Shown here piece by piece: positions 35,724-47,806 of a stretch of DNA of 64,000 nucleotides (position 1 is the first letter of the stretch; each line of letters starts with the position of its first letter). A program made the position numbers and the translations under genes. This DNA is from Nocardia sp. BSTN01 (GTDB lineage Bacteria > Actinomycetota > Actinomycetes > Mycobacteriales > Mycobacteriaceae). Where the stretch lies: contig NZ_JADKYP010000023.1 in assembly GCF_015354405.1 (NCBI RefSeq), positions 1 to 64,000 of the forward strand, written 5' to 3'. Below the pieces are notes generated by a model. That model had not been told where the DNA came from and searched no databases. It worked only from the letters and a program-made list of their open reading frames with translations.

Positions 35724-35984
35724 ATGAGTACTGCCACGCATTCGGTGACTTTGCTGACCCGCCAGGGCTGCGGTATGTGCACGGTCGCACTGACGCAACT
35801 GCGCGCCATCTGCGCGGACTTCGGGTTGGAACCGGCGACCGTCGACGTGGACGCGGCGGCGGCCACCGACCCGTCGCTGCGAGCCGAGTTCGGCGACCGG
35901 CTGCCGGTGGTGCTGCTCGACGGCCGTGAGCACAGCTACTTCGACGTCGACGAACCGCGATTGCGGGCCGATCTGAGTCACTGA
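35724..35984 (+). CDS. glutaredoxin-like protein
   Basis: This is an 86-residue thioredoxin-fold protein of the glutaredoxin 2-like/DUF836 type, with C16-GM-C19 (RQGCGMCTVA) and the LPVVLLDG cis-proline segment. Its partner thiol is probably mycothiol or mycoredoxin-linked, since mshA is present (inference). M. tuberculosis has the same gene (Rv0508) next to hemA. Confidence 0.85.
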   Translation: MSTATHSVTLLTRQGCGMCTVALTQLRAICADFGLEPATVDVDAAAATDPSLRAEFGDRLPVVLLDGREHSYFDVDEPRLRADLSH

Positions 35985-36065
35985 GCACACATCGCCGAGC
36001 AGCCGTCGAGACAACGCTGTGCTCGGCTAATGTTGGAGTGTTCGCGCGAACAGGCGGAGGTACTG

Positions 36066-37103
36066 GTGCCGGAACGATCGAAAGATGCGAGGACGGGCTT
36101 CATCGCGGGCAGGTTCGGCGAATTCCCGGCGCGCTGGGGGCAGGGTCTGTCGGACCAGCTCACGCGGATCGCGCGCAGCCCGTTCGGGCCCAGCGAGGAA
36201 GAGGTGCGCGCCAACCTGGCCGGTGAGGCCAGCGCCGACGCGGCCCTCGCACTGCACGACGCGGAATTGGCGGAAACCTTTGGCGCCGAATCCGATTCGG
36301 AATTACCGCCACATGCGCGCCCGCCCCGCGACCTGACCGCGGCGGCATTTTTCGACGTGGACAACACGATGGTGCAGGGCGCCTCGATCGTGCACTTCGC
36401 GCGCGGCCTGGCGGCGCGGAAATATTTCAAGACTTCCGACCTCGTCGATATGGCCTGGAAGCAGGTGAAATTCCGGGTCACCGGCAAGGAAAGCCAGGGC
36501 GATATGGCCAGCGGTAAGGAAAAAGCGCTGTCATTCATCGCCGGCCGCTCGACCGCCGAACTCGCCGCACTCGGCGAGGAAATCTACGACGAAATCATCG
36601 CCGACAAGATCTGGCCCGGCACCCGCGCGCTGGCGCAAATGCATCTGGACGCCGGGCAGCAGGTGTGGCTGGTCACCGCGACGCCGGTGGAACTCGCACA
36701 GGTCATCGCGAAACGCCTCGGGCTGACCGGCGCACTGGGCACGGTCGCCGAAAGTGTGGACGGCGTCTTCACCGGACGGCTGGTCGGCGATATCCTGCAC
36801 GGCCTCGGTAAAGCACATGCGGTGCGCACTTTGGCCATTCGCGAGGGTCTCAATCTCAAACGTTGCACGGCCTATTCCGACAGCCACAACGACGTGCCGA
36901 TGCTCTCGCTGGCCGGTACCGCGGTGGCGATCAACCCGGATTCGGACCTGCGCGAGGTCGCCAAGAACCGCGGCTGGGAGATTCGCGATTTCCGCACCGG
37001 CCGCAAGGCCGCCAAGATCGGCGTGCCCACCGCATTGGCGCTGGGTGCGGCCGGTGGCGCCGCGGCCGCCGTGCTCACCCGCAGGCGCGAACAACACGGC
37101 TGA
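36066..37103 (+). CDS. HAD-family hydrolase, SerB1-like (HAD-IB)
   Basis: This 345-residue protein has the nucleophile motif [11 protein letters not shown], then [20 protein letters not shown] (motif II) and [15 protein letters not shown] (motif IV). It matches Rv0505c, annotated serB1; phosphoserine as substrate is not proven. A C-terminal Ala-rich helix precedes basic residues. I chose GTG 36066 because GGAGG stands 5 nt upstream; ATG 36030 is an alternative. The stop codon lies inside a 26-bp tandem repeat. Confidence 0.85.
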   Translation: MPERSKDARTGFIAGRFGEFPARWGQGLSDQLTRIARSPFGPSEEEVRANLAGEASADAALALHDAELAETFGAESDSELPPHARPPRDLTAAAFFDVDNTMVQGASIVHFARGLAARKYFKTSDLVDMAWKQVKFRVTGKESQGDMASGKEKALSFIAGRSTAELAALGEEIYDEIIADKIWPGTRALAQMHLDAGQQVWLVTATPVELAQVIAKRLGLTGALGTVAESVDGVFTGRLVGDILHGLGKAHAVRTLAIREGLNLKRCTAYSDSHNDVPMLSLAGTAVAINPDSDLREVAKNRGWEIRDFRTGRKAAKIGVPTALALGAAGGAAAAVLTRRREQHG

Positions 37104-37140
37104 GCCTCCCGGCCGAACAACACGGCTGAGCCTCCCCGCC
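37089..37140. repeat. 26-bp tandem duplication over the stop codon
   Basis: Two adjacent 26-bp units (37089-37114, 37115-37140) beginning GAACAACACGGCTGAGCCTCC differ at one base. The first contains the stop codon of the HAD gene; the second repeats it outside the gene and supplies one arm of the terminator. Confidence 0.85.
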
Positions 37141-37155
37141 GGGGCGAGGAGGCTC
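37128..37155. terminator. terminator between convergent HAD and acyltransferase genes
   Basis: GAGCCTCC (37128-37135) pairs with GGAGGCTC (37148-37155) around a GC-rich loop. The first arm lies in the second copy of the tandem repeat. Confidence 0.65.
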
Positions 37156-37168
37156 GGTTCGTTCTCGG

Positions 37169-38179
37169 TCAGCCGGTGAAGGGGTTGCGCCGTTTGGTGA
37201 GCAGCTTGTACAGCGTCTGCTGGATGGTTTCGCGAACCTGATCGGTGACCTCGAACATCGTCATCGGATCGTCGGCCGCCTCGGCCGCGTAATCCTCGGT
37301 CGCGATGGGCTTGCCGAATTCGATGGTCCACTTCGACGGCAAGGGGATCGCACCCAGCGGTCCCAGATGCGGAAATGTCGGGGTCACCGGGAAATACGGC
37401 AATCCGAGCAGCCGCGCCAACGGCTTGATATCGGCGAGTTTCGGATAGATCTCCTCGGACCCGACGATCGAGCACGGAATGATCGGCACACCGGTTTTCA
37501 CCGCCGCCGAAACGAATCCGCCGCGGCCGAAGCGCTGCAACTTGTAGCGCTCCGCATACGGCTTGCCGATGCCCTTGAAGCCCTCGGGGAACACACCCGC
37601 GACCTCGCCCGACCGCAGCAGCCGCTCGGCGTCGGCCGGGCAGGCCAGGGTGTGGCCGGCCTTGCGGGCCAGCCCGCCCACCACCGGCATCTCGAACACC
37701 AGATCGGCGGCCAGCAATCGCAGCGACCGATGGGCGGGATGCCGATCGTGTACGGCCAGCTGCAGCATCAGCGCGTCCAGTGCCACCACGCCGGCGTGAT
37801 TGGAGACGACCAGCGCACCACCGGAGGACGGAATGTTCTCGATGCCGTTCACGTCCACCCGGAACCACAGATCCGACAGCGGTCGCAGCGTCGGCAGGAT
37901 GACCGATTGGAGCAGATGTTCGTCACGACCGAACTCGTCGACCTGGTAGTCCCCGGTGAGACGGCGGCGGGCGAAATCGGCGGTATTGCGAATACCGTCG
38001 GCCACCGCACCCCGCACCAGATCACCCAGCGAGCGCGGCGGCGCCGATTCGGCCAGCCGTTCGGTCAACGAGGTCACCGGCTGCAGGGCCGACTCCCCGG
38101 GCCAGCGCCGCGATGCCGGGCGCTGCCGGGCCTCGAAATCCGTCTCGTGCAGGTGAATGACTTTGGCCACGTCGTTCAT
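37169..38179 (-). CDS. PlsC-like phospholipid/glycerol acyltransferase
   Basis: This 336-residue protein has the acyltransferase acceptor region (VVSNHAGVVALDALML, with the catalytic His) and the later FPEGFKGIGKPY and PIIPCSIVGSEEIYP motifs. It probably acylates a lysophospholipid at the membrane. M. tuberculosis has the homologue Rv0502 beside galE2. The ATG at 38179 has GGGAG 7 nt upstream and overlaps the epimerase stop. Confidence 0.88.
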   Translation of the reverse strand: MNDVAKVIHLHETDFEARQRPASRRWPGESALQPVTSLTERLAESAPPRSLGDLVRGAVADGIRNTADFARRRLTGDYQVDEFGRDEHLLQSVILPTLRPLSDLWFRVDVNGIENIPSSGGALVVSNHAGVVALDALMLQLAVHDRHPAHRSLRLLAADLVFEMPVVGGLARKAGHTLACPADAERLLRSGEVAGVFPEGFKGIGKPYAERYKLQRFGRGGFVSAAVKTGVPIIPCSIVGSEEIYPKLADIKPLARLLGLPYFPVTPTFPHLGPLGAIPLPSKWTIEFGKPIATEDYAAEAADDPMTMFEVTDQVRETIQQTLYKLLTKRRNPFTG

Positions 38180-39282
38180 CGATGTGCTCCCGTCCCGGCC
38201 CCGACGAGGCCGAGGAGTCTGTTTTCTGCAGCGTCGATCCAGCGCGGATCGATGACGGGCCGCAACGCTGCGCCCCCGATGAAGTCGTCGAACGCCTGCA
38301 CCGTCGTCCAACGCGGTGCGAAGCCGAGTTCGGTACGCATTCTCGTGGTGTCCAATCCACAGCCGAAGTGGAAGTAATCGATCTGCTCGGTGGTGAACTC
38401 ACGCATCACCGGGCCCATGAACGACCGGCCGACCGTCTGGAAAACACTCATCGGCACCGGTAGTTCGACGCGACCCGCGCGGCGGATGGCTTGCGACAAT
38501 GCCAGCGCTCCGTCACCGGCGACATTGAAGGTGCCGCCGGTTGCGGAATGCGCGGCATGCGCCAGCGCCGCGATCGCGTCCTCTTCGTGCAACAGCTGCA
38601 TACGGGGGTCGCGGCCGAAGATCGTCGGCGTGATCGGGGAACGGAAATACTGCACGCCCCGGCCCGCCAGACGCGGCCCCACTATCGGTGCGAATCGCAG
38701 GATCGCCGCGGCGATATCCGGGCGCCGGCGCGCCATTCCGCGGACGAATCCCTCGACCTCGATCATGTCGCGCGCGAACCAGCCCTTCGGTGGCGTGCGC
38801 GCACTCATCTCCTCGGTGAATTTCGCCGGATCCTTCGGACCGCAGCCGTAGACCGCCGAGGAGGAGCGGATCACGACACGGCGCACACTCGGCGCCTTCT
38901 GACAGACCGCCATCAGCTGCATGGCGCCGAAGACGTTGTAGTCCTTCATCGCCGCCCGGCCGCCACCGGCGGGCGGGCGGGAGAGTACGGCCGGATGCAC
39001 GACGGTGTCGACCTTGTTTCCATCGATCACCTTGCGGATCAACGGATTTCGAATGTCGGCGCGGACGAACTCGGCGCGCCCCATCCGGCGTAGCAGATCG
39101 CGGCTGGGCATGCGGGCATCGACGGCGATGACGCGTTCGATCGCGGGATCGGCCGCCAGCCGAGTGACGACGTTGCCGCCGAAGAAGCGGCTCGCGCCGG
39201 TGACGAGAACGACTGTTGGCGGCTGGTCGTCGCGGCCAGCCGTACGCCCGTCCCGCATATCCGAACCCACGCCGAATCCCAC
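38176..39282 (-). CDS. NAD-dependent epimerase/dehydratase (extended SDR)
   Basis: This 368-residue protein has the NAD motif TVVLVTGASRFFGGNVV. The region of the catalytic Tyr reads IRSSSAVYGCGPKDPAKF, but no Y-x3-K is obvious, so it may be an atypical member. It matches the gene called galE2 in mycobacteria (Rv0501). Substrate not known. It is coupled to the acyltransferase. Confidence 0.82.
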   Translation of the reverse strand: MGFGVGSDMRDGRTAGRDDQPPTVVLVTGASRFFGGNVVTRLAADPAIERVIAVDARMPSRDLLRRMGRAEFVRADIRNPLIRKVIDGNKVDTVVHPAVLSRPPAGGGRAAMKDYNVFGAMQLMAVCQKAPSVRRVVIRSSSAVYGCGPKDPAKFTEEMSARTPPKGWFARDMIEVEGFVRGMARRRPDIAAAILRFAPIVGPRLAGRGVQYFRSPITPTIFGRDPRMQLLHEEDAIAALAHAAHSATGGTFNVAGDGALALSQAIRRAGRVELPVPMSVFQTVGRSFMGPVMREFTTEQIDYFHFGCGLDTTRMRTELGFAPRWTTVQAFDDFIGGAALRPVIDPRWIDAAENRLLGLVGAGTGAHR

Positions 39283-39396
39283 CTGTGCACCCCTGCTTTG
39301 GCTAGTTCCGTTAACCAGAGTAGCGGCTGTTACGGAGGTGGCCGACAGTATTTACCAGGATCTAACGATGACTTCAGTCACCGGAAACAAATGCTG

Positions 39397-39425
39397 AAGC
39401 CCGCCACCTGAACGGTGGCGGGCTT
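39397..39425 (-). terminator. terminator after bS22
   Basis: AAGCCCGCCACC (39397-39408) pairs with GGTGGCGGGCTT (39414-39425) around a 5-nt loop; with one bulge the stem extends to TGCTGA/TCAGCA. It lies 26 bp beyond the bS22 stop. Confidence 0.8.
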
Positions 39426-39450
39426 TCAGCAAAATTCCAGCGTGTAAGAC

Positions 39451-39552
39451 TTACTTGCCGAGTTTGCGACGCTGCACGCGCGTACGGCGAAGCAGCTTGC
39501 GGTGCTTCTTCTTCGACATCCGCTTACGGCGCTTCTTGATCACAGAACCCAT
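39451..39552 (-). CDS. 30S ribosomal protein bS22 (AURKAIP1/COX24-type)
   Basis: This 33-residue, extremely basic protein ([20 protein letters not shown]...) matches the small ribosomal protein first seen in mycobacterial ribosomes and annotated Rv0500B. A GAGGA ribosome site precedes the ATG. It lies between the epimerase and the BldC-like gene as in mycobacteria. Confidence 0.93.
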
Positions 39553-39782
39553 AGGGTTGTTCCTCGCGTTCTCTCTCTACCCTCGGCACGCACGCCGGTT
39601 ACGTACGTCCATCTTCCGGTTCGCTCGGCGGCCGCCTGGCAACCAGTGTTCAGCTCCCGACCTGACCCAGATCGGCAGCGGGTAACACAACGGTGGTTCA
39701 TCGTACCGGGCCAACCCACGGCGAACGAAACGGGCACCGATGTGCCCGGTCGCCGACACCGCCGTTCGGCGTTCACACCTGT

Positions 39783-40007
39783 CTACCCGGCGTCGAAGTA
39801 CGACGTCTGCAGGTAGTCGTGTACCGCCTTGGCGTGTACCCGGAACGATCGACCGACTCTGACAGCGGGTAGTTCTCCCGAGTGAACCAGCCGATACACC
39901 GTCATCTTGGAAACCCGCATCAGATTCGCCACCTCGGCAACGGTGAGGAACTGTGTTCCTCCACCGCCGATGACAGGACCGGAACTCGCAGAGCTGTTTC
40001 CAGACAT
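39783..40007 (-). CDS. BldC/MerR-type helix-turn-helix protein
   Basis: This is a 74-residue protein with FLTVAEVANLMRVSKMTVYRLVHSGELPAVRVGRSFRVHAKAVHDYL, the HTH_17/BldC fold. It matches the Rv0500A position. It is probably a nucleoid-associated or developmental regulator. Start ATG 40007 or 40010; GGAGG is 9-12 nt upstream. Confidence 0.85.
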   Translation of the reverse strand: MSGNSSASSGPVIGGGGTQFLTVAEVANLMRVSKMTVYRLVHSGELPAVRVGRSFRVHAKAVHDYLQTSYFDAG

Positions 40008-40177
40008 CATTGCGCCACTGACCTCCGGCACGTCCGCGCCGCCGGCTTCCCCACCGGCGGAACAGACACGCACGTGCTCCCTCGAGCTTAGCGTGACCAG
40101 TGGGATTGCTGCGACGGGTGGGAGAAATAGCAGTGTCACCAGCGGATGTCACGTCACACCCGGCGGCCACCGCGCGG

Positions 40178-40996
40178 TTACTCGCCGGTCGCCCCCTGTT
40201 CGACCGAGCGGCGCTTGGCCGCGTGCAGCGCCTCCCAGAACGCCGAGCGCACGCCGCCGCGCTCGAGCTCGCGCACGGCCGCCGCGGTCGTCCCCGCGGG
40301 CGAGGTCACCGCGGCACGCAACTCCACGGCATCCTGACCGGATTCCTCCAGCAGCGCCGCCGAGCCGAGCATGGTCTGCACCACCAGTTCGGTGGCCACG
40401 TCCCGGGTCAGGCCGAGGCCGACACCGGCCTCCACCATGGCCTCGACCACCAGGAAGAAGTACGCGGGCCCGGAGCCGGACACCGCGGTCACCGCGTCCA
40501 TCTGCCCCTCGGCGACGGTGACGACCTTGCCGACCGCGCCCAGCAGTTCCGAAACCGTATCCAGCTCGGCGGATTTGGCGTAGCGTCCGGCCGCGATCGC
40601 GCTCATGCCCTGACCGACCAGCATCGGGGTGTTGGGCATGACCCGCACCACCGGGAATCCGGCGGGCAACTTCGACTCCACCCGGGCGGTGGTCACGCCG
40701 GCGGCCAGCGACACCAGGATCTGATCGCGATCGTTGTCGAGTTCGAGTTTGCCGAGTTCGGTCAGCACGGCGTCGACATCGTGCGGCTTCACCGCGACCA
40801 CCAGTACATCCGCACCCGCCGCGGCCTCGGCCAGGCTGTCGGTGACCCGGATGCCGAACCGCTCGCTCAACACCTTCGCGCGGGCCGTCACCGTCTCGAC
40901 CACGACCAGATCCTTACCCGGTCGTCCGGCCTCGAGCAGCCCGGCGATCAACGCCTCGCCGATCCGTCCGCCACCGATCACCGCAATTCTCGTCAT
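40178..40996 (-). CDS. proC: pyrroline-5-carboxylate reductase
   Basis: This 272-residue enzyme makes proline from pyrroline-5-carboxylate with NADPH. It shows the dinucleotide motif RIAVIGGGRIGEALIAGLL and the C-terminal signature VSGSGPAYFFLVVEAMVEAGVGLGL...LLEESGQD, with TSPAGTTAAAVRELE. Gene order agrees with Rv0500. Confidence 0.95.
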   Translation of the reverse strand: MTRIAVIGGGRIGEALIAGLLEAGRPGKDLVVVETVTARAKVLSERFGIRVTDSLAEAAAGADVLVVAVKPHDVDAVLTELGKLELDNDRDQILVSLAAGVTTARVESKLPAGFPVVRVMPNTPMLVGQGMSAIAAGRYAKSAELDTVSELLGAVGKVVTVAEGQMDAVTAVSGSGPAYFFLVVEAMVEAGVGLGLTRDVATELVVQTMLGSAALLEESGQDAVELRAAVTSPAGTTAAAVRELERGGVRSAFWEALHAAKRRSVEQGATGE

Positions 40997-41068
40997 GAGG
41001 CCCAAGGCTATCCGTGCGCGGCGAGCGACGCGGGGCAGGGGCGATCAGGGGGCCGGCGAGACAGCGAA

Positions 41069-41959
41069 TCAGCGAGACAGGGGAATCAACGCGAGCTGGC
41101 GGGTCTGCGCCACCACCGCGCCGGTGCTGTCGAGCACCAGTTGATCCTCGTCGAACATGCGCTCACCGATCTCGTGGGCGGTCGCGATCACCCGCAGCCA
41201 GCCCGATGCGGGACGACGCCGCAGGTAGGTGGTGAGCTGCACGGTCGGGGCCCAGCCGAGCCGGCCCATATTCATCGGCACCGGCGGACTCATATCACCC
41301 GCCATCATGGCGAAATAGGCGGCGACGTCCGGATCGCTGCCGTCGCCGGCGCGCGGACGGATCCACAGGCGCAGCCGCGGCTCGCCCTGCTCGCCGGACA
41401 GGAACCGCGCCCAGGACGGATCGATCGCCACCGACGCGCCCCGTGCGACGTTGACCAACCGGCCCATCGGAGAATCCGGCGCGTCGTAGCTCAGGGCGTC
41501 GGCGGGCGGCTCCGGCGGCATATCCGCCACGGTCTCGCGCCGATAGGCCGGTTCCGCGTCGTCGAGGTGACCGAAGGTGAACGCCGAATGCACCAGAGTG
41601 CGGCCACCCTGGACCAGATCGGCGTCGACCAGGCAGATCTGGCGGCCGGTCTTGCGGATACGGACCTCGTACCCGACCTCGCCCGGATCCGGGGCGCCGA
41701 GGAAATCGGTGCTCGCCGCGATCGGGAACATCTCGGCCAGATCGCGGTGCGTGGTGCGCAACCGGGTCGTGGCGGCGGCCGCCGACGAGGCGATCATGGT
41801 CCCGCCGTGCAGTTTCTCGCCGATCGTCCACACCGGGTCGATGACGCCGCGATAGCGCGCGAGCTCCGCGGAAGCCTCCACTTCGGTCACCGCGCACACC
41901 CGGCTGAACGGTGCGTCGTCCACCTCCGGTCGTACCGTCTCGACCGCCAGTTCCGTCAC
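41069..41959 (-). CDS. acyl-CoA thioesterase-like protein (double hotdog)
   Basis: This 296-residue protein has two hotdog-like halves: VWTIGEKLHGGTMIASSAAAATTRL (~44-68) near the N-terminus and YLRRRPASGWLRVIATAHEIGERMFDEDQLVLDSTGAVVAQTRQLAL at the end. It is probably an acyl-CoA thioesterase of the TesB-like fold; substrate unknown. Corresponds in position to Rv0499. Confidence 0.75.
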   Translation of the reverse strand: MTELAVETVRPEVDDAPFSRVCAVTEVEASAELARYRGVIDPVWTIGEKLHGGTMIASSAAAATTRLRTTHRDLAEMFPIAASTDFLGAPDPGEVGYEVRIRKTGRQICLVDADLVQGGRTLVHSAFTFGHLDDAEPAYRRETVADMPPEPPADALSYDAPDSPMGRLVNVARGASVAIDPSWARFLSGEQGEPRLRLWIRPRAGDGSDPDVAAYFAMMAGDMSPPVPMNMGRLGWAPTVQLTTYLRRRPASGWLRVIATAHEIGERMFDEDQLVLDSTGAVVAQTRQLALIPLSR

Positions 41960-42077
41960 CCGCCGCTCCTCTCCGTGGGCCCAGCCGGTTCCGACCCGGC
42001 TCGTACACCGTATAAGTCTGCCGGAAGGTCGCTGGATTCCCTACCGGGGGTGACCAAGCTGCACGGGCGCAGGCCGA

Positions 42078-42977
42078 TCACCGCTGCCGGGTCGGTTCCC
42101 GCCCCGGCGCCGGCTGCAGATTGTTCAGATGGGTGCGGGCGAACCGCAGCGACAGCCCCAGCATCGCCGCGCGGTCGGCGGTCGTCCGCGCGTTCTGGGT
42201 GTTCACCTCGATCACGGCATGACCGCGAAAACCGTTGCGCACCAACGCTTCACACACTTCCACACAGGGCTGGCCGCCCTCGCCGGGGATCAGGTGTTCG
42301 TCGTGCGCGGCGCCGCGGCCGTCGGCCAGGTGCAAGTGCGCCAGACCGCCGCCCATGCGGTCGGCCAATGCCCGCGCGTCCATTCCGGCGGTCGCGGTGT
42401 GCGACAGATCCAGGGTGTAGTGCCGGAAGCCGGTGTCGGTCGGATCGTAGGACGGACTGAACGCGGTCACGGAAAGACCCGGTCCACCACGGCGTTCCAG
42501 CCTGCGCGCCGAGCCGGAGCGGCGCCCGAACAGCGTATCGGCGCGCATGGGGAACATGTTCTCCACCGCGACCACCACCGGACTGCTGTCCTCGAGTTCG
42601 CCCACCTGCTGCGCGAAGCCCTCCGCATAGCGCCGCTGCCAGCGGAAGGGCGGATGCACCACCACGGTCGCCGCCCCCAGCGCCTCCGCGGCCCGCACAC
42701 TGCGTTCGAGCTTGGCCACCGGATCGGCGCCCCACACCCGCTGCGAGATGAGCAGGCAGGGCGCGTGCACCGCCAGCACGGGCACCGAGTACCGGCGCAC
42801 ATACGACTGGACGGTGGCGATGTTCTGGCTGGCCGGTTCGGCCCAGACCATCAGTTCCACGCCGTCGTAACCCAATTCGGCGGCGTACCGGAACGCCGCC
42901 TCGGTGTTCTCCGGATAGACCGACGCCGTCGACAATCCCACCTGAACGGTGGTCCCCACCTGACCGCTGTACCCCAC
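42078..42977 (-). CDS. sugar phosphate isomerase/epimerase (xylose isomerase-like TIM barrel)
   Basis: This 299-residue protein has barrel motifs YDGVELMVW, VLAVHAPCLL, VVVAVENMFP and HAVIEVNTQN, with metal-binding Glu/His candidates. It corresponds in position to Rv0498. Substrate unknown. I chose GTG 42977 with GGGAG 7 nt upstream. Confidence 0.8.
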   Translation of the reverse strand: MGYSGQVGTTVQVGLSTASVYPENTEAAFRYAAELGYDGVELMVWAEPASQNIATVQSYVRRYSVPVLAVHAPCLLISQRVWGADPVAKLERSVRAAEALGAATVVVHPPFRWQRRYAEGFAQQVGELEDSSPVVVAVENMFPMRADTLFGRRSGSARRLERRGGPGLSVTAFSPSYDPTDTGFRHYTLDLSHTATAGMDARALADRMGGGLAHLHLADGRGAAHDEHLIPGEGGQPCVEVCEALVRNGFRGHAVIEVNTQNARTTADRAAMLGLSLRFARTHLNNLQPAPGREPTRQR

Positions 42978-42991
42978 TTGCTGCTCCCTGC

Positions 42992-44638
42992 TCAGTTCGT
43001 GCTGAGAAGAAAGGCTAGCGGTCCGAGCGTCACGAAGATGCCCACAACGACCGCGATCACCGTGCTGAGGATGTCGTCGGTGCGGCGCAGCACCCGAACC
43101 AGCGCGACCAGACCAAGGATCACGACCATCGCCAGCACCAGGGCCACGAACGGCATGATGTCCCACATCTGCTCGAAGCCCTTGAACAGCAACATTCCCG
43201 CGACCGCCGCGCCGACGGCCTGGCCACCGAGGATCATCCACTGCCGGCGGTTGAGATCCTCAACCGAGCCCCGGCGGGGAGCCGGCCGGCTCAACTGCGG
43301 CAGTTTGTCGCGCAGCGAGAATCCGCGCGGCGCGGCCCGGCGCCGGCGCGGGGTGGCCTCGATCTCCTCGTCGTCGAGCAGGTCGTCGTCGTAGTCGTCC
43401 TCGGGTTCGTCGAGTTCGACCGGTGCGTAGAACTCGGTGCGCGCCTCCGCCGGATCGAGTAGATCGATGACCCCGCGGCGCGGCCCGCGATCCCGGCGCG
43501 CCGCGGCTTCGCGCCGCTCCTCACGGGCTCCGGCATCACGCAGCAGATCTCCGGCAACGGTCTGCCCGGACAGCAGCGGCTGCTCACGCGCGGCCAGCGA
43601 CCATCCCGGCGACCGATCCTCGGCCGGCTCGTCCTCGTGGCCGCCCGGTCCGGGTTCGTCGAAATCACGCGGAGCCGAAACGGGAGCACCCGGCCGCCGG
43701 CGGGCCGACCACGCGGGGAGACCCTGGCCCGCGTCGGCACCGTTGCGACCGCCCGCGGGACCGCCGGGCGCATCGGCCCCGTCGCGTCCCGGTGTCGCAC
43801 CGTTGCGGCGCGGCAGATCCGCCCGGCCCGGTGTGGGGAACTCGGGGGCACCGAACTCGCGGCCTGCCGGAGCACCGAATTCGCGGTGCGGCGAAGGAGT
43901 TTCGGGCGGACGCGGCGGCGCCCAGGCAGTAGTCGGGGGCGTGGCGTCGGTTCCCATTCCGCCCCGGAACGGCGGCACCATCACGGTGTTGCGCTCGTCG
44001 GGCTCCGGCCGATGCCGGCGCCCGGTCCGGCCCGAATCCACCGGCGCCTCCGGCGCCGCGAACGACCCCGCCGCCTCCCGCTCGGCCAGCGCCTCCCGCA
44101 GTTCGCGGCGAGCGCGGCGGCCGGTGGGCGCCGGCGCGGAATCCACGCCGTACGGGGCGGACGCGCCCTCCGGCGCGGCGTGCCGGGTGGAATCGGGCTG
44201 GGCACCGTATCCGGGAGCGTCGAATCCGGGGGCCGCACCGAACTCGGGCGACGAGCCGTATCCGCCCGGCGAATCGAACGAGGCGGGCGGTAAGCCGGTC
44301 GCCTCGTATCCCGCCGGCTCCCAGGAGTTCGGCGCGCTCGGCGCCTCCGGTGCGGCGGCCAGGGGATCGTAGAAGCTGATCGGACCGGACAGCGGTGATT
44401 CGGCTTCGTACCCGGGTACCGAGAGCTGGAAGTCGGGCATCGGCTCCGGATCCGGCCCGGCCTCCGGGGCGGCGTGCGAGGAGGAACCCTCCCGGACCGC
44501 CGGCAGGTCGCCGGTCAGGTCGGTGACCGCGATGCCGCGTCCGCCTCTGCGGCGCCGTCCGCCGCCCGACGCCGGAACTCCCTGGCCGTTGCGCGCCAGC
44601 AGTTCGGCGACCGACAGCTGGGTCGAATCCTCACTCAT
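42992..44638 (-). CDS. proline-rich membrane protein (Rv0497-like)
   Basis: This 548-residue protein has a long, disordered Pro/Gly/Ala/Arg-rich cytoplasmic region (1 to ~440) and three helices at the C-terminus ([60 protein letters not shown]). The conserved start [19 protein letters not shown] and position identify it with the mycobacterial protein; function unknown. It is longer than the mycobacterial form by my recollection. Confidence 0.78.
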   Translation of the reverse strand: MSEDSTQLSVAELLARNGQGVPASGGGRRRRGGRGIAVTDLTGDLPAVREGSSSHAAPEAGPDPEPMPDFQLSVPGYEAESPLSGPISFYDPLAAAPEAPSAPNSWEPAGYEATGLPPASFDSPGGYGSSPEFGAAPGFDAPGYGAQPDSTRHAAPEGASAPYGVDSAPAPTGRRARRELREALAEREAAGSFAAPEAPVDSGRTGRRHRPEPDERNTVMVPPFRGGMGTDATPPTTAWAPPRPPETPSPHREFGAPAGREFGAPEFPTPGRADLPRRNGATPGRDGADAPGGPAGGRNGADAGQGLPAWSARRRPGAPVSAPRDFDEPGPGGHEDEPAEDRSPGWSLAAREQPLLSGQTVAGDLLRDAGAREERREAAARRDRGPRRGVIDLLDPAEARTEFYAPVELDEPEDDYDDDLLDDEEIEATPRRRRAAPRGFSLRDKLPQLSRPAPRRGSVEDLNRRQWMILGGQAVGAAVAGMLLFKGFEQMWDIMPFVALVLAMVVILGLVALVRVLRRTDDILSTVIAVVVGIFVTLGPLAFLLSTN

Positions 44639-44674
44639 GCCGGCTCCTTTCCGATAGACCGCTGCCCGAATCGA

Positions 44675-46677
<2,003 letters not shown>

Positions 46678-46701
46678 TCCGCCAACCCATTTCGTACGGA
46701 T

Positions 46702-47337
46702 ATGGGTATCGCGCCGGGTACGCCGGCATCAGAGTCCTCCGCCGCCGATGTCGCAAGATCCGATTCCGCGGCCGCATCACACCCCGGGGCGCCTCGAATC
46801 CTGTTGATTTCCGGAAGTACCCGGCCGGGATCCACCAACACCGCCGCGTTGCGCACCTTCGCCGATATCGCCGCACCGCACTGCACCGCGGAATTGTTCA
46901 CCGGATTGGTCGATATTCCGGCCTTCGTTCCCGGCGATCAACCCGCCCCACCGGCGGTACACGCGTTGCGTGAGCGACTCGCGGCCGCCGATGCCGTGGT
47001 GTTCTGCGCACCCGAATACGCCGGCTTCATTCCCGGCAGTCTGAAGAATCTACTGGAGTGGACCGTCGGGGCCGCGGATCTGCACGAGAAACCGGTGGCC
47101 TGGATTTCGGTGGCCGCCCCGGGTCGCGGTGACGGTGCGATCACATCGCTGCGCACGGTGCTCGGATATGTCGGCGCGGTGGAAATCGAATCCGCGTGCC
47201 GGCGAATGCCGGTGCTGGGCAGCATGGTCGGCGCCGACGGAACGATCGCGGACGCGACGGTGCGACAGGCTCTGGCCGAATCCGTCGCCGCGATCGGCGC
47301 CTATCTTTCGGCCGCGGCGGCGTCACGGGAATTGTGA
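46702..47337 (+). CDS. NADPH-dependent FMN reductase family protein
   Basis: This 211-residue flavodoxin-like protein has the FMN phosphate loop LLISGSTRPGSTNTAALR and the family motif APEYAGFIPGSLKNLLEW. The first ~30 residues are a low-complexity extension, so a later start is possible. It follows the previous gene by 24 bp. Confidence 0.82.
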   Translation: MGIAPGTPASESSAADVARSDSAAASHPGAPRILLISGSTRPGSTNTAALRTFADIAAPHCTAELFTGLVDIPAFVPGDQPAPPAVHALRERLAAADAVVFCAPEYAGFIPGSLKNLLEWTVGAADLHEKPVAWISVAAPGRGDGAITSLRTVLGYVGAVEIESACRRMPVLGSMVGADGTIADATVRQALAESVAAIGAYLSAAAASREL

Positions 47338-47400
47338 AGTACCTCTGTACGGTCATCGCCTCGCCATGCGCGCTTCACGTACCCGTGATAGGCATAACCC

Positions 47401-47730
47401 ATGATGAGGAAATTCTTGGCTACTGCAGCACTCGCCGCCGGTGCGGCCCTGACGCTGGCTCCCGCCGCGCACGCCGACCCCGCCACCGATCCGGCGCACT
47501 ACTCGCTGCAGAACGACAACTTCGTCGTCTACAACGACCCGGCGGTGCTGTCCGCGAAGGAGAACGGCAAGCAGGTCATCGTGAGCCCCTACGGCACCTC
47601 CCGCCCGATCGCGTGCCACGACGACACCGCGCCGCTGGACGACTGCTGGCAGCGTGACGACTTCGGCTGGTTCCAGCTGCAGAAGCAGGAGCTGCCGCAG
47701 ATCGGCACCGCGTGGGTGCACGTCGTCTAG
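47401..47730 (+). CDS. small secreted protein
   Basis: This 109-residue protein has a Sec signal (MMRKFLATAALAAGAALTLAPAAHA) and a mature domain with two cysteines (RPIACHDDTAPLDDCW) likely forming a disulfide. No family recognised. It ends at a strong terminator. Confidence 0.75.
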   Translation: MMRKFLATAALAAGAALTLAPAAHADPATDPAHYSLQNDNFVVYNDPAVLSAKENGKQVIVSPYGTSRPIACHDDTAPLDDCWQRDDFGWFQLQKQELPQIGTAWVHVV

Positions 47731-47735
47731 CCCAC

Positions 47736-47778
47736 ACGGGAAAGCCGTGAGGCCCGACGGGTCTCGCGGCTTTCCCGT
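47736..47778. terminator. bidirectional terminator between secreted protein gene and regX3
   Basis: ACGGGAAAGCCG (47736-47747) pairs perfectly with CGGCTTTCCCGT (47767-47778), 12 bp. It separates convergent genes. Confidence 0.85.
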
Positions 47779-47806
47779 TTCCGCGGCTTTCTCGATCGCG
47801 GGAGAA

